64,000 nucleotides of DNA, from assembly GCF_003002025.1 (NCBI RefSeq), contig NZ_PVZB01000013.1, forward strand, positions 124,001 through 188,000, read 5' to 3'. The notes below the pieces were generated by a model that was not told where the DNA came from, searched no databases, and saw nothing but the letters and a program-made list of their open reading frames with translations. The stretch is from Paraburkholderia sp. BL25I1N1 (GTDB lineage: Bacteria > Pseudomonadota > Gammaproteobacteria > Burkholderiales > Burkholderiaceae). A program made the translations under genes and the position numbers. This document shows, in pieces, positions 44,168-51,914 of the stretch (position 1 is the stretch's first letter; the number at the start of each line of letters is the position of its first letter).

Positions 44168-44334
44168 AAAAAAAAGAGCCTGCCGCCCGAGGGAGCGGCA
44201 GGCTGAAAGATCGAGGGGTGGGGTTCGCTTGAGAGAAGCGCCCCCTCGAAAGACCGAAGCCAAGTCTAGTCGCTCAAAGGAGGCTACGGACGCGCGCGGC
44301 GGATGAGGTCACGTTCTTGACGGAACAGGACATG
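44168..44334 (-). ncRNA. 167-nt structured element with terminator (copy A)
   Basis: On the minus strand it ends in a perfect 10-bp stem (AGCCTGCCGC with GCGGCAGGCT) around an eight-base loop, followed by TC and eight T. A second hairpin, closed by CCCCTCGA-type arms at 44211-44218 and 44242-44249, lies just before it. It has the same length as copy B at 41459-41625 and matches it along the whole length, including the upstream non-hairpin part. It lies about 160 bases upstream of the 65-aa gene on the same strand. A small RNA or a leader attenuator are the two readings. Confidence 0.5.
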
Positions 44335-44343
44335 AAAAAGGGC

Positions 44344-44472
44344 TCACGCAGGCAGAAGGACACGCCGCCGAACGCCACCGCTCAGATCCGCAGCGACGGC
44401 ACCATCGGCGCTCCAGCCCTCCCCACCACCCAACATCCCCATTGCCAACACACCAGACGCGACTTTTTTCAT
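44344..44472 (-). CDS. Possible 42-aa secreted peptide
   Basis: The frame starts MKKVASGVLAMGMLGGGEGW and then SADGAVAADLSGGV; the first 20 residues look like a short signal peptide with cleavage around WSA. It ends ten bases before the 167-nt element on the same strand. There is no ribosome site worth the name, and the frame could be accidental. Confidence 0.2.
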   Translation of the reverse strand: MKKVASGVLAMGMLGGGEGWSADGAVAADLSGGVRRRVLLPA

Positions 44473-44515
44473 GAATCGCGGTGGACGCGTTAATGTACCA
44501 GCGCCGCGAGGCCGC

Positions 44516-44535
44516 GTATCTGGCGTCCCAGATAC
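44516..44535. promoter_or_regulatory. Dyad upstream of the ketoacyl synthase gene
   Basis: GTATCTGG and CCAGATAC are perfect 8-bp arms around CGTC, 61 bp upstream of the start at 44597. CGCGTTAAT is repeated at 44486-44494 and 44571-44579 on either side. It is a plausible operator for the synthase-kinase operon. Confidence 0.4.
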
Positions 44536-44596
44536 TCGCGTGCCATGGCGCAAAAGGTACTTCTACCCACCGCGTTAATTTATTCATGGATTCTTT

Positions 44597-45634
44597 ATGC
44601 TTATCAAAGACGTAGCCGTCAGCTTGCCCTCCAGGATCGTGACGAACGAGGAAGTGATCGATATGATTCGATTCCATTCCAGGGACTACGAGGGTGATAT
44701 CGACCGGGGGATGCGCACCATCAAGACCTTGCTCGACAGAAGCGGACTGGTCAACCGGCGCTGGTGTGAAAGCCACGAGTCGCCTATCGATCACGTCGCC
44801 ATGGCGACGCGCAAGGCGCTATCGGAAACGTATCTGAAGCCGGAACACATCGAGTTGTTTATTTATGTCGGTATTGGACGAGGCTTCCTCGAGCCCGGCA
44901 ACAGCCACATGATGGCCAGCACGCTCGGCTTCGTGAACGCCGAGTGTTTCGATGTGGTCGACGCCTGCATGAGCTGGACCCGGGCCATGGCGATCATCGA
45001 CAGCCTTTTCAAGTCGGGTCAGTACAGAAACGCTATGATTGTGAATGCCGAGTTCAATATGCTTGCGGGCGGCCCACTCTATCCGGGGAATTTCGCGTTG
45101 AAGAGCCAGGCTCAAATCGAATATACGTTGCCGTCGTTCACGATTGGCGAGGCGGCGACCGCGACTTTGCTCGTCGCCAAAGAGCCGGATAACTTCACGT
45201 TCGCGTTCCGCGCGAAGCCGGCAGTGTCGGACCTGTGCACTATTCCAATTCCCGGCTATGAAGGGTATTGCCACCCGACCGAACGGATCGGCAAGAACGG
45301 CGATATGCGTTTCACGTCATTCGGCCATGAGCTTCACAAAAATTCGGACGAGTTGTCCGCGGTATTGACTAAACTGCCAGTTCCCAAGAAGGACATCGAC
45401 ATCGTCTTCACCCACGCATCCTCCAAGGCGGCGTGGCAGGGTTATGGCGCCAAGGTGGGGATCGACGACAAGATGTATCACATCTATCCGGAGACGGGAA
45501 ACCTCGTTTCGGCGTCGATTCCGGCTGCCATTTCACTGGCAAAAGACGGCGGGCGGTTGAAGAGAGGCGACAGAGTGCTGTGCTGGGTCGGCAGCGCCGG
45601 CATGTCGTTCAACGTCAGCAGCTTCAAATTCTGA
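44597..45634 (+). CDS. 3-oxoacyl-ACP synthase III-like enzyme, candidate signal synthase
   Basis: A 345-aa thiolase-fold protein. The FabH-type catalytic triad is intact: Cys124 in VDACMSW, His273 in VFTHASSKAAWQGYG and Asn302 in ETGNLVSASIPAAI. The C-terminal CWVGSAGMSFNVSSFKF is also KASIII-like. It differs from housekeeping FabH at many places and stands outside any fatty-acid gene cluster. It is followed after 28 bases by a hybrid sensor kinase whose membrane domain resembles quorum-sensing receptors CqsS/LqsS/PhcS. KASIII relatives make beta-ketoacyl, alkylketone or quinolone precursors, so I infer that it makes a small ketone- or acyl-type signal for that kinase. The start has only a weak ribosome site. 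Confidence 0.78.
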   Translation: MLIKDVAVSLPSRIVTNEEVIDMIRFHSRDYEGDIDRGMRTIKTLLDRSGLVNRRWCESHESPIDHVAMATRKALSETYLKPEHIELFIYVGIGRGFLEPGNSHMMASTLGFVNAECFDVVDACMSWTRAMAIIDSLFKSGQYRNAMIVNAEFNMLAGGPLYPGNFALKSQAQIEYTLPSFTIGEAATATLLVAKEPDNFTFAFRAKPAVSDLCTIPIPGYEGYCHPTERIGKNGDMRFTSFGHELHKNSDELSAVLTKLPVPKKDIDIVFTHASSKAAWQGYGAKVGIDDKMYHIYPETGNLVSASIPAAISLAKDGGRLKRGDRVLCWVGSAGMSFNVSSFKF

Positions 45635-45662
45635 GGCTGGGCAAGTCAAGATAAAGCACGAC

Positions 45663-48236
45663 ATGAGAGCCATTTCAGGGAGCATCCGTTATCTCAACCG
45701 ACTGGTTTATGACTCGGCCAAGGTGTCGGACTACAGCGTGCTGGCTGTTGGCGTAATCGGTACGATCGGGCATCCGCTGTACTGGCTGTGGTGGACGTAC
45801 ATCGATCCTCAACCCAACGAAAGCCTGCCGATGCGCGTTATCGGTACGGCGGCCTGTACGCTGCTGCTATTGCACCGTTTCTGGCCCGCTTCGGTCGCGC
45901 GCTTCCTGCCGTGGTATTACTTCGTAACGGTAGCCTATTCGCTACCGTTCTTTTTCACTTACTACCTGATTGCCGGTCACTATTCGATGCTCTGGTCGAT
46001 GGCCGAGCTCGGCATGGTGTTTTTCCTGATCGCCATTTTTCCGTCGGTCGTTGCGTTAGCACTCAATCTGATGCTGGGTATTGGTTTTGCCGTCCTGTGC
46101 GCCAGGATCGTCATTCCGCAATCCCTGCACGTGGACGGGCAGCTATTTCTCTACACGTATCTGCCGGTTTTCACGTTCGGCATTTTCGCCGGCCTTACGT
46201 TCAGCTACAGCAACCTGAAAGGCATCGTCGCGCAGGCAAAGAATGTGGCGTTTCGTGCGCTCGCCGGTTCGATCGCTCATGAAATGCGCAATCCGCTGAG
46301 CCAGTTGAGGCACGTGCTGGATCGCATGGAAGAGGCGCTGCCCGCGGTGACGGATGTCAGCCCGACGCCGGCCATGTCGCACGACAGGGCGGCATTGCTT
46401 TATCGGCATCTTGCCCATGGCCAATTGTCGATCGATCGGGGGCTGCGCATCATCGCGATGACACTCGATGAGGTCAGTGCGAAACCCATCCGCGCGGATC
46501 ATTTCACCTATCTGAGCGCGGCGGCCACCACGCGTAAAGCGCTGGACGAATACGGCTTCGGCGATCAGAAGGAGCGCGCCAAAGTCCGGCTCGTGGTGCT
46601 GGACGACTTCATCTTCAAGGTCGACGAAACCGTCTATCTGTTCACGCTGTTCAATCTGATCAAGAACGCGCTGCATCACATTGCGGCGCATCCATTGGCG
46701 ACACTCACGCTGACGATCGACCGCCAGACGGTGCTGGTTCATGACACCGGCCCCGGCATCGCGCCCGACCTCCTGCCTCATCTTTTCGAGCCTTTCCGCA
46801 CCGCGGGCAATTCGGCGGGTACGGGGCTCGGCCTTGCCTATTGCCAGCGCGCAATGCGCGCATTCGGCGGCACGATCGCCTGCCGCTCGGAAGTCGGCAA
46901 ATTTACGCAGTTCACGCTGCAATTCCCCGCGGTCTCCAGCCGCGAAGTGGCCGAGCATGAGCAGAAGGTTTTCGAGCGCGCCACGCCATTTTTTGCCGGC
47001 AAGCGCATTCTCGTCGTGGACGACGATGCCGCTCAGCGGACGCGGAGCCGCCGCGCGTTGTCGAAGGTCGGCGCGCAGGTGAGCGAGGCGGAAAACGGCG
47101 AGGCGGCATTGCGGGTGCTTCAACAGTCGGCGCCGCACGACCTCGTGCTGATTGACATCAATATGCCGCTCATGGACGGCTACACCACGGCCGAGAAGAT
47201 TCGCGCCGACCATCAACACCCGAACTGGAATGTTCTGATCGCCGCCCTTACGGCCGAGCCGGGCAATGTGACGCGGGTGCTCGCCCGCCGCGCCGGCATG
47301 GACGATCTGATCAGCAAATCCGCCAGCGCGGTGGAACTGATCGCGACGCTTCAAAAGCTTTTCGAAAGCGGCGATCGGCACGTTCAGAGCCACCCGTTCG
47401 ACGGTTTCGCCGGCAAAACGATTCTGGTGGCGGACGACGACACCTATAGCAGGCGGATCGCCAAAGGTTATCTGGAGCGATGCGGCGCGCGCGTCGTCGA
47501 GGCCGAACACGGGCCGGACGTGCTGGCGAGGCTGGAGGAGAGCGACGCCGTCGATGCCATCGTGATGGACATGAACATGCCGGGCATGGGCGGCGTGGAA
47601 ACGACTGCGTCGATCCGTGCTCGAGCCGACGCGTATGCCCGGATTCCCATCGTTGCATTGACCGGCCAGTCCGATATGAAAGCCGTGCAGGCATGTCTGG
47701 CCGCGGGCATGAACGAGGTCATGGTCAAGCCCGTGCAGATCGGCGCGCTCTATGCGTCTCTTGCAAGACAGTTTGCCCAGCAACGTGCGTCGCAAGGGCC
47801 GAGCAAACCAGAACCGGCACAGACACCCGCCCTGCAAGCCGCCAGGCCGGCGCCGATCAGGGAAGGCTCGCTGCTCGACGAGAAACACCTCGAAGAACTG
47901 GTGGCGCTCGATTTGCTGGACCAGACGTTCCTCAACGGCATCGAACAGATTCGCTCGACTGTGGCGCAACTCGCCGCCAGCGTGGCGGCCCGCGACCTCG
48001 AATCGACGCATGGCGCCTTGCACGTCCTGCTCGGCATCAGCGGCAACATCGGCGCGAAGGCGCTGCATCAGTTCGTGCGGCAGATCTATCCGCGCGTGGT
48101 GGAAGGCGAATGGCCCGCGGAAGCCGACTGGCTGGCGCAAATCTGCTCGCTGAGCGATCACTCGGCCCCCGCGTTGCGGACCTACTTCACTTCAGCCAAA
48201 GCGCGCGGCGAGAACGGGGACTCATTGGGCGACTAA
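45663..48236 (+). CDS. Six-TM hybrid sensor kinase (HK-REC-REC-HPt), quorum-sensing receptor-like
   Basis: An 857-aa protein. Residues about 25-180 contain six membrane segments with short loops and no periplasmic sensor domain, the layout of CqsS, LqsS and PhcS. Then come the dimerisation box GSIAHEMRNPLSQLRH (His206), N box FNLIKNALHH and ATP lid VHDTGPGIAPDLLPHLFEPF with GTGLGLAYC, a first receiver (VVDDDA, Asp498 in DINMPLMDG), a second receiver (VADDDT, Asp636 in DMNMPGMGG, Lys in MVKPVQ) and a C-terminal HPt domain (His787 in LHVLLGISGNIGA). A complete four-step phosphorelay is encoded in one chain. No response regulator follows, so the output partner lies elsewhere. Confidence 0.88.
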   Translation: MRAISGSIRYLNRLVYDSAKVSDYSVLAVGVIGTIGHPLYWLWWTYIDPQPNESLPMRVIGTAACTLLLLHRFWPASVARFLPWYYFVTVAYSLPFFFTYYLIAGHYSMLWSMAELGMVFFLIAIFPSVVALALNLMLGIGFAVLCARIVIPQSLHVDGQLFLYTYLPVFTFGIFAGLTFSYSNLKGIVAQAKNVAFRALAGSIAHEMRNPLSQLRHVLDRMEEALPAVTDVSPTPAMSHDRAALLYRHLAHGQLSIDRGLRIIAMTLDEVSAKPIRADHFTYLSAAATTRKALDEYGFGDQKERAKVRLVVLDDFIFKVDETVYLFTLFNLIKNALHHIAAHPLATLTLTIDRQTVLVHDTGPGIAPDLLPHLFEPFRTAGNSAGTGLGLAYCQRAMRAFGGTIACRSEVGKFTQFTLQFPAVSSREVAEHEQKVFERATPFFAGKRILVVDDDAAQRTRSRRALSKVGAQVSEAENGEAALRVLQQSAPHDLVLIDINMPLMDGYTTAEKIRADHQHPNWNVLIAALTAEPGNVTRVLARRAGMDDLISKSASAVELIATLQKLFESGDRHVQSHPFDGFAGKTILVADDDTYSRRIAKGYLERCGARVVEAEHGPDVLARLEESDAVDAIVMDMNMPGMGGVETTASIRARADAYARIPIVALTGQSDMKAVQACLAAGMNEVMVKPVQIGALYASLARQFAQQRASQGPSKPEPAQTPALQAARPAPIREGSLLDEKHLEELVALDLLDQTFLNGIEQIRSTVAQLAASVAARDLESTHGALHVLLGISGNIGAKALHQFVRQIYPRVVEGEWPAEADWLAQICSLSDHSAPALRTYFTSAKARGENGDSLGD

Positions 48237-48394
48237 TCGGCGTTAAGCGTCGGTCGGCGACGGCGGCGCTTATCCGCCTCGCGACGTGCCGCGCAGCATG
48301 CTCCTCGACTACCGACGTTCCTCCTTCGCCGGCCTTTCCTCCGCCCGGCAACGCCCAATCCCCTTGGCGCAAAGGCACCACAAGCCAATTGACT

Positions 48395-48420
48395 GATTCA
48401 ATCACAAAAGTGATCGAATC
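48395..48420. promoter_or_regulatory. 26-bp operator-like palindrome, site 1
   Basis: Arms GATTCAATCAC and GTGATCGAATC (one mismatch) around AAAA. It aligns over its full length with the palindrome 49 bp downstream. Two such sites upstream of the first gene of a catabolic cluster suggest a dimeric repressor; the DeoR protein at 57143 is a candidate, unproven. Confidence 0.55.
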
Positions 48421-48443
48421 GAAAAAATCGCTTGCAACCGACC

Positions 48444-48469
48444 GTTTCAATCACTATATTGATCGAAAC
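48444..48469. promoter_or_regulatory. 26-bp operator-like palindrome, site 2
   Basis: GTTTCAATCAC and TGATCGAAAC arms around a TATAT-like centre. Together with the flanking GACC/GGTC it also forms a 9-bp hairpin stem (48440-48448 with 48465-48473) followed by GTTTTCC, so the same DNA could act as a terminator for the upstream kinase gene. Confidence 0.55.
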
Positions 48470-48572
48470 GGTCGTTTTCCTTGAGCGAAGCAATCACTTC
48501 TTGGGGGAAGCCGACCGTCTCAACGTGGCCTGAGCGCCACGGCGTGCCATCAGAAAAATTACGGAGACATCA

Positions 48573-49736
48573 TTGAAAAAGCGTTCCTTCCAGGTTCTGG
48601 CCACTTTGGGCGTGCTTGGCGCCGCCACAACCGGCGCGCACGCGCAAAGCAGCGTCACGTTGTATGGATTGATCGACACCGCACTCGTTTACACGAACAA
48701 CCAGAAAGGTCACTCGAACATTCAGATGTCGAGCGGCACGTTGTCCGGCAGCCGCTGGGGTTTGCGCGGCCAGGAGGATCTGGGCGGCGGCTTGAGCGCA
48801 GTGTTCGTGCTCGAAAACGGTTTCAGCAGCACGACGGGCACGCTCGGCCAGAACGGCCGTGAGTTCGGCCGCGCGGCTTATGTGGGCTTGAGCGGCGGCT
48901 TCGGCAAGGTGACGGCGGGCCGGCAGAACGATACTTCGGCGGACTTCATCGGCACGCTGACGGCCGCCAATCAATGGGCGGGCGGTCTCGGCGCCCATCC
49001 GGGGAATACGGACAATCTTTACGTGAACGCGCGGATCAGCAACAGCGTGAAGTTCATCAGCAACGACTACGCGGGCTTTCGCTTCAGCGGTTTGTACAGC
49101 TTCGGCGGCACGGCAGGCGACTTCGCCAACAATCGCGTGTGGGGGCTCGGCGCCACCTACGCAAACGGCCCGTTCGTGGTCGCGGCGTCGTATATGAACG
49201 CCACCACACCGAACACGGGACTTTTCGACGGCACGGCAGGCGCGGCGGCGATTTCGCCCAACAACACGCCGATCTATTCGGGCTATGCGTCGGCGCGCAC
49301 GCTGCAGATAGCGGCCGTGGGCGGCGCATACACATTCGGCGCGGCGACTTTCGGCCTGATCTATTCGAACTCGAAGTTCAAGGATCTGGGCTCGGGCGCG
49401 GCCTCGGCACCGGTCGCGCGTTTCGTCGGCGAGACCGCGACGTTCGACAACGTCGAAGCAAATTTCCGCTACCAGTTGACGCCGGCCACGCTGCTCGGCG
49501 TGGCTTACAACTACACCCGCACGCATGGCGCGGGCGACGCGCACTATAACCAGGTGAACGCGGGCGCCGACTACTTTCTGTCCAAGCGCACCGACGTTTA
49601 TCTGAGCACCGGCTGGCAAGGCGCGAGCGGCATCGATTCGACGGGCCGCGCGGCCACGGCGGCGTTGTGGCCGATCACGGCGTCGAGCACCTCGCATCAG
49701 TTCGTCGCGGCACTCGGTTTGCGTCACAAGTTCTGA
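48573..49736 (+). CDS. Gram-negative general porin
   Basis: A 387-aa outer-membrane protein. The signal peptide MKKRSFQVLATLGVLGAATT ends at AHA before QSSVTLYGLIDTAL, the standard start of Burkholderiales Porin_4 proteins. Strand signatures RWGLRGQEDLGGGLSAVFVLENGF, GREFGRAAYVGLSGGFGKVTAGRQ and the C-terminal ...HQFVAALGLRHKF with terminal Phe are all present. It is the first gene after the paired palindromes and probably lets the sugar-acid substrate of the cluster cross the outer membrane. Confidence 0.92.
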   Translation: MKKRSFQVLATLGVLGAATTGAHAQSSVTLYGLIDTALVYTNNQKGHSNIQMSSGTLSGSRWGLRGQEDLGGGLSAVFVLENGFSSTTGTLGQNGREFGRAAYVGLSGGFGKVTAGRQNDTSADFIGTLTAANQWAGGLGAHPGNTDNLYVNARISNSVKFISNDYAGFRFSGLYSFGGTAGDFANNRVWGLGATYANGPFVVAASYMNATTPNTGLFDGTAGAAAISPNNTPIYSGYASARTLQIAAVGGAYTFGAATFGLIYSNSKFKDLGSGAASAPVARFVGETATFDNVEANFRYQLTPATLLGVAYNYTRTHGAGDAHYNQVNAGADYFLSKRTDVYLSTGWQGASGIDSTGRAATAALWPITASSTSHQFVAALGLRHKF

Positions 49737-49762
49737 GCGTTTCGCGCAATTTGATCTAAACA

Positions 49763-49782
49763 GGAAGGTGTAGAAACCTTCC
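49763..49782 (+). promoter_or_regulatory. Leader hairpin between porin and aldolase genes
   Basis: GGAAGGT and ACCTTCC form a 7-bp stem around GTAGAA, 22 bases before the next start. Without a T-run it is probably an mRNA structure that separates the expression of porin and enzymes. Confidence 0.35.
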
Positions 49783-49803
49783 GTCGTGGAAGTGGAGTCG
49801 AGC

Positions 49804-50691
49804 ATGACAGTCTTGTTCAAAGGGATCATTCCCGCACTCATCACGCCGATGACGGCAACCGAAGAGGTGGACGAAGCGGGCTTGCGCACGCTGATCGAAC
49901 GCCTGATCGAGTCCGGCGTGCACGCGCTGTTCGTGCTCGGCACCAACGGCGAATTCATCGCCTTGAACGAAGCGGAAAAATTGCGCATCGCCAGGATCGC
50001 GGTCGATCAGGCGCGCTCGCGTGTGCCGGTGATTGCCGGAACGGGCGCGTACGCCACGCGCGACGTGATCGATCTGAACAGCAAGATGCTCGACGTGGGC
50101 GTGGATGCGGTATCGGTGATCACGCCGTACTTCAACGGCGCAACCCAGCAGGAACTGTTCACGCACTACGAGCGGATCGCGCGCGCCACCACGCTGCCGG
50201 TGATGCTCTATACGATCCCCGCGAAGGCCGGCATCACGCTGAACGTGGACACAGTGCGGCGCCTCGCCGAGATACCGAACATTCGCGGCATCAAGGACAG
50301 CGGCGGCGACTTCGATCGTTTGCTGCAGCTGATCAATCTGCGCCGCGACGACTTCGCCGTTTTCACCGGCACGGATTCGATGATCCTGTGGACGCTTATC
50401 GCGGGCGGCGACGGCGCGGTGGCCGCGACCACCAACGCGGTGCCCGACGTGGTCACGTCGATATGGAAGCACTTTCAGGCCGGCGACATCGCGGCTGCAC
50501 GCAAGGCGCAGGAATCGTTGCGCGCGCTGCGCGACGCATTCGCGCTCGGCACCATGCCGGTCGTGCTGAAGACCGCCGCGCAAATGCTCGGCATGCCGGC
50601 GGGTCCGGCGCGCTCGCCCGCGCAGCCGCTCGACGCGAACGCTCGCGCCCGGCTCGAACAGGCGCTCTCGATTTATCGCGAGACGCGCTAA
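49804..50691 (+). CDS. DapA/NanA-family aldolase (1)
   Basis: The ATG at 49804 has GGAG seven bases upstream; the longer frame is less likely. A 295-aa class I aldolase-like protein: LGTNGEFIAL matches the GTTGE loop, Tyr136 lies in VMLYTIPAK and Schiff-base Lys164 in RGIKDSGGD. Family members cleave or condense pyruvate-type 2-keto acids (sialic acid, 2-keto-3-deoxy acids, dihydrodipicolinate). In this cluster of acid-sugar genes it is more likely catabolic than DapA. Gene order: porin, this aldolase, alcohol dehydrogenase, kinase-dehydrogenase fusion. Confidence 0.85.
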   Translation: MTVLFKGIIPALITPMTATEEVDEAGLRTLIERLIESGVHALFVLGTNGEFIALNEAEKLRIARIAVDQARSRVPVIAGTGAYATRDVIDLNSKMLDVGVDAVSVITPYFNGATQQELFTHYERIARATTLPVMLYTIPAKAGITLNVDTVRRLAEIPNIRGIKDSGGDFDRLLQLINLRRDDFAVFTGTDSMILWTLIAGGDGAVAATTNAVPDVVTSIWKHFQAGDIAAARKAQESLRALRDAFALGTMPVVLKTAAQMLGMPAGPARSPAQPLDANARARLEQALSIYRETR

Positions 50692-50744
50692 AGCGCGCCC
50701 GTTCTTCCGTCCGTACCTCATTCACTGCCCCAAGAGACATCGCC

Positions 50745-51914
50745 ATGACCACGACCTATCACTTCCAGACTGTCAAGCACATCGTGCATGGCGCGCACAG
50801 CCTCGATCTGCTCGCCGATAAGCTCGCGCTGCTCGACGCGCCGGTCAAACGCATCGCGCTGATTACCCAGCCGGCGATGGAAGAACTCGGCGTGATCGAC
50901 CGCGTGATCGCGAGTCTTGCAGCCAAAGACATTGAAGTGCTGATCGTGCGCGATGTCGAACCGGAGCCGACCATCGGCAATGTGGAAAGCGTGTTCAGCG
51001 AACAGATCGCGCCGTTCGCGCCGCACGCGATTCTGTCGATCGGCGGCGGCAGCGTGCTCGACGCAGCCAAGCTGTTCGCCGTGCGTCTGACCAACGAACA
51101 GCCGTTGCGTGAATGGCTCGGCATCGATCTGATCGCGAAGCCGGGCGTGCCGCTGATTCTCGTGCCGACCACCGCGGGTACGGGTTCGGAAGTGACGCCG
51201 AACGCGATCGTCACGCTACCCGACGAAGAGCTGAAGGTCGGCATTGTGAGCCGCCATCTGTTGCCGCAACTCGTCATTCTCGACGCGGCGCTCACGCTGA
51301 AATTGCCCAAGGCGATCACCGCCGCCACCGGCATGGACGCTTTCGTTCACTCGCTCGAATCGTATATCTCGACCAAGGCCAATCCGATCAGCGACATGTT
51401 CGCGATGGAGTCGATGCGGCTGATCGGCGCGAACATCATCGAAGCGTACCAGCATGGCGAGTCGATCAAGGCGCGCGAGGCGATGATGCTCGGTTCGATG
51501 TACGGCGGACTGGCGCTGACGGCGGCCGGCACCGCCGCGGTCCATGCGCTCGCGTATCCGCTCGGCGGCATGTTCAACATCACGCACGGCGTGGCGAACG
51601 CGATGCTGTTGCCGCATGTGATGGCGTTCAACATGGATGCCTGCGCCGGCCGGCTCGCCGACGTGGCGCGCGCGCTGTCGCTGGCCACGTCCGCCGACGA
51701 CGACCTGACGGCCGCCACGAAACTGATCGAGCGCATCGATCAATGGACCGCGGCCGTGGACATCCCGCAGGATCTGCGCAAGTTCGGCGTGAGCGAAGAC
51801 GATCTCGACGCGCTCGCCGTCGCGGCGGCGAAAGTCAAACGGCTACTCGGCAACAACCCGAAGCCGCTGTCCCTCGACGACATGAAGGCGATCTATCGCC
51901 GCCTGCTGCCATGA
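50745..51914 (+). CDS. Iron-containing (group III) alcohol dehydrogenase
   Basis: A 389-aa protein from ATG 50745 (MTTTYHFQTVKHIVHG); the frame upstream of this only shadows the aldolase gene. NAD-binding SIGGGSVLDAAKLFA, PTTAGTGSEVTPNAIV, and the metal ligands in GMDAFVHSLESY (Asp and His) and HALAYPLGGMFNITHGVANAMLLP (two His; read as two adjoining motifs) are in place. It would oxidise or reduce a short hydroxy acid or aldehyde of the pathway. Its TGA overlaps the ATG of the next gene (ATGA). Confidence 0.88.
   Translation: MTTTYHFQTVKHIVHGAHSLDLLADKLALLDAPVKRIALITQPAMEELGVIDRVIASLAAKDIEVLIVRDVEPEPTIGNVESVFSEQIAPFAPHAILSIGGGSVLDAAKLFAVRLTNEQPLREWLGIDLIAKPGVPLILVPTTAGTGSEVTPNAIVTLPDEELKVGIVSRHLLPQLVILDAALTLKLPKAITAATGMDAFVHSLESYISTKANPISDMFAMESMRLIGANIIEAYQHGESIKAREAMMLGSMYGGLALTAAGTAAVHALAYPLGGMFNITHGVANAMLLPHVMAFNMDACAGRLADVARALSLATSADDDLTAATKLIERIDQWTAAVDIPQDLRKFGVSEDDLDALAVAAAKVKRLLGNNPKPLSLDDMKAIYRRLLP

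Larger units (their letters stand above)
44005..44596. other. Intergenic region holding element copy A and the control region of the synthase gene
   Basis: About 590 bp between a leftward small gene and the rightward ketoacyl synthase. It contains the 167-nt element (44168-44334), a possible short peptide gene (44344-44472, minus), the dyad at 44516-44535 and two CGCGTTAAT repeats at 44486 and 44571. Confidence 0.5.
48237..48572. other. Control region upstream of the catabolic cluster
   Basis: About 335 bp between the kinase and porin genes. The right half carries two 26-bp palindromes (48395-48420, 48444-48469). I see no gene in it. Confidence 0.55.

Noticed and set aside
46143..48161. 672-codon minus-strand frame across the hybrid kinase gene
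   Set aside because: Antisense frame in GC-rich coding DNA; the plus-strand kinase has all expected motifs over the same stretch.
51113..51910. Upstream extension of the kinase-PdxA2 frame
   Set aside because: It overlaps the alcohol dehydrogenase in another frame and reads Arg/Asp/His-rich nonsense; the kinase starts at ATG 51911 with the usual IIGDD motif.
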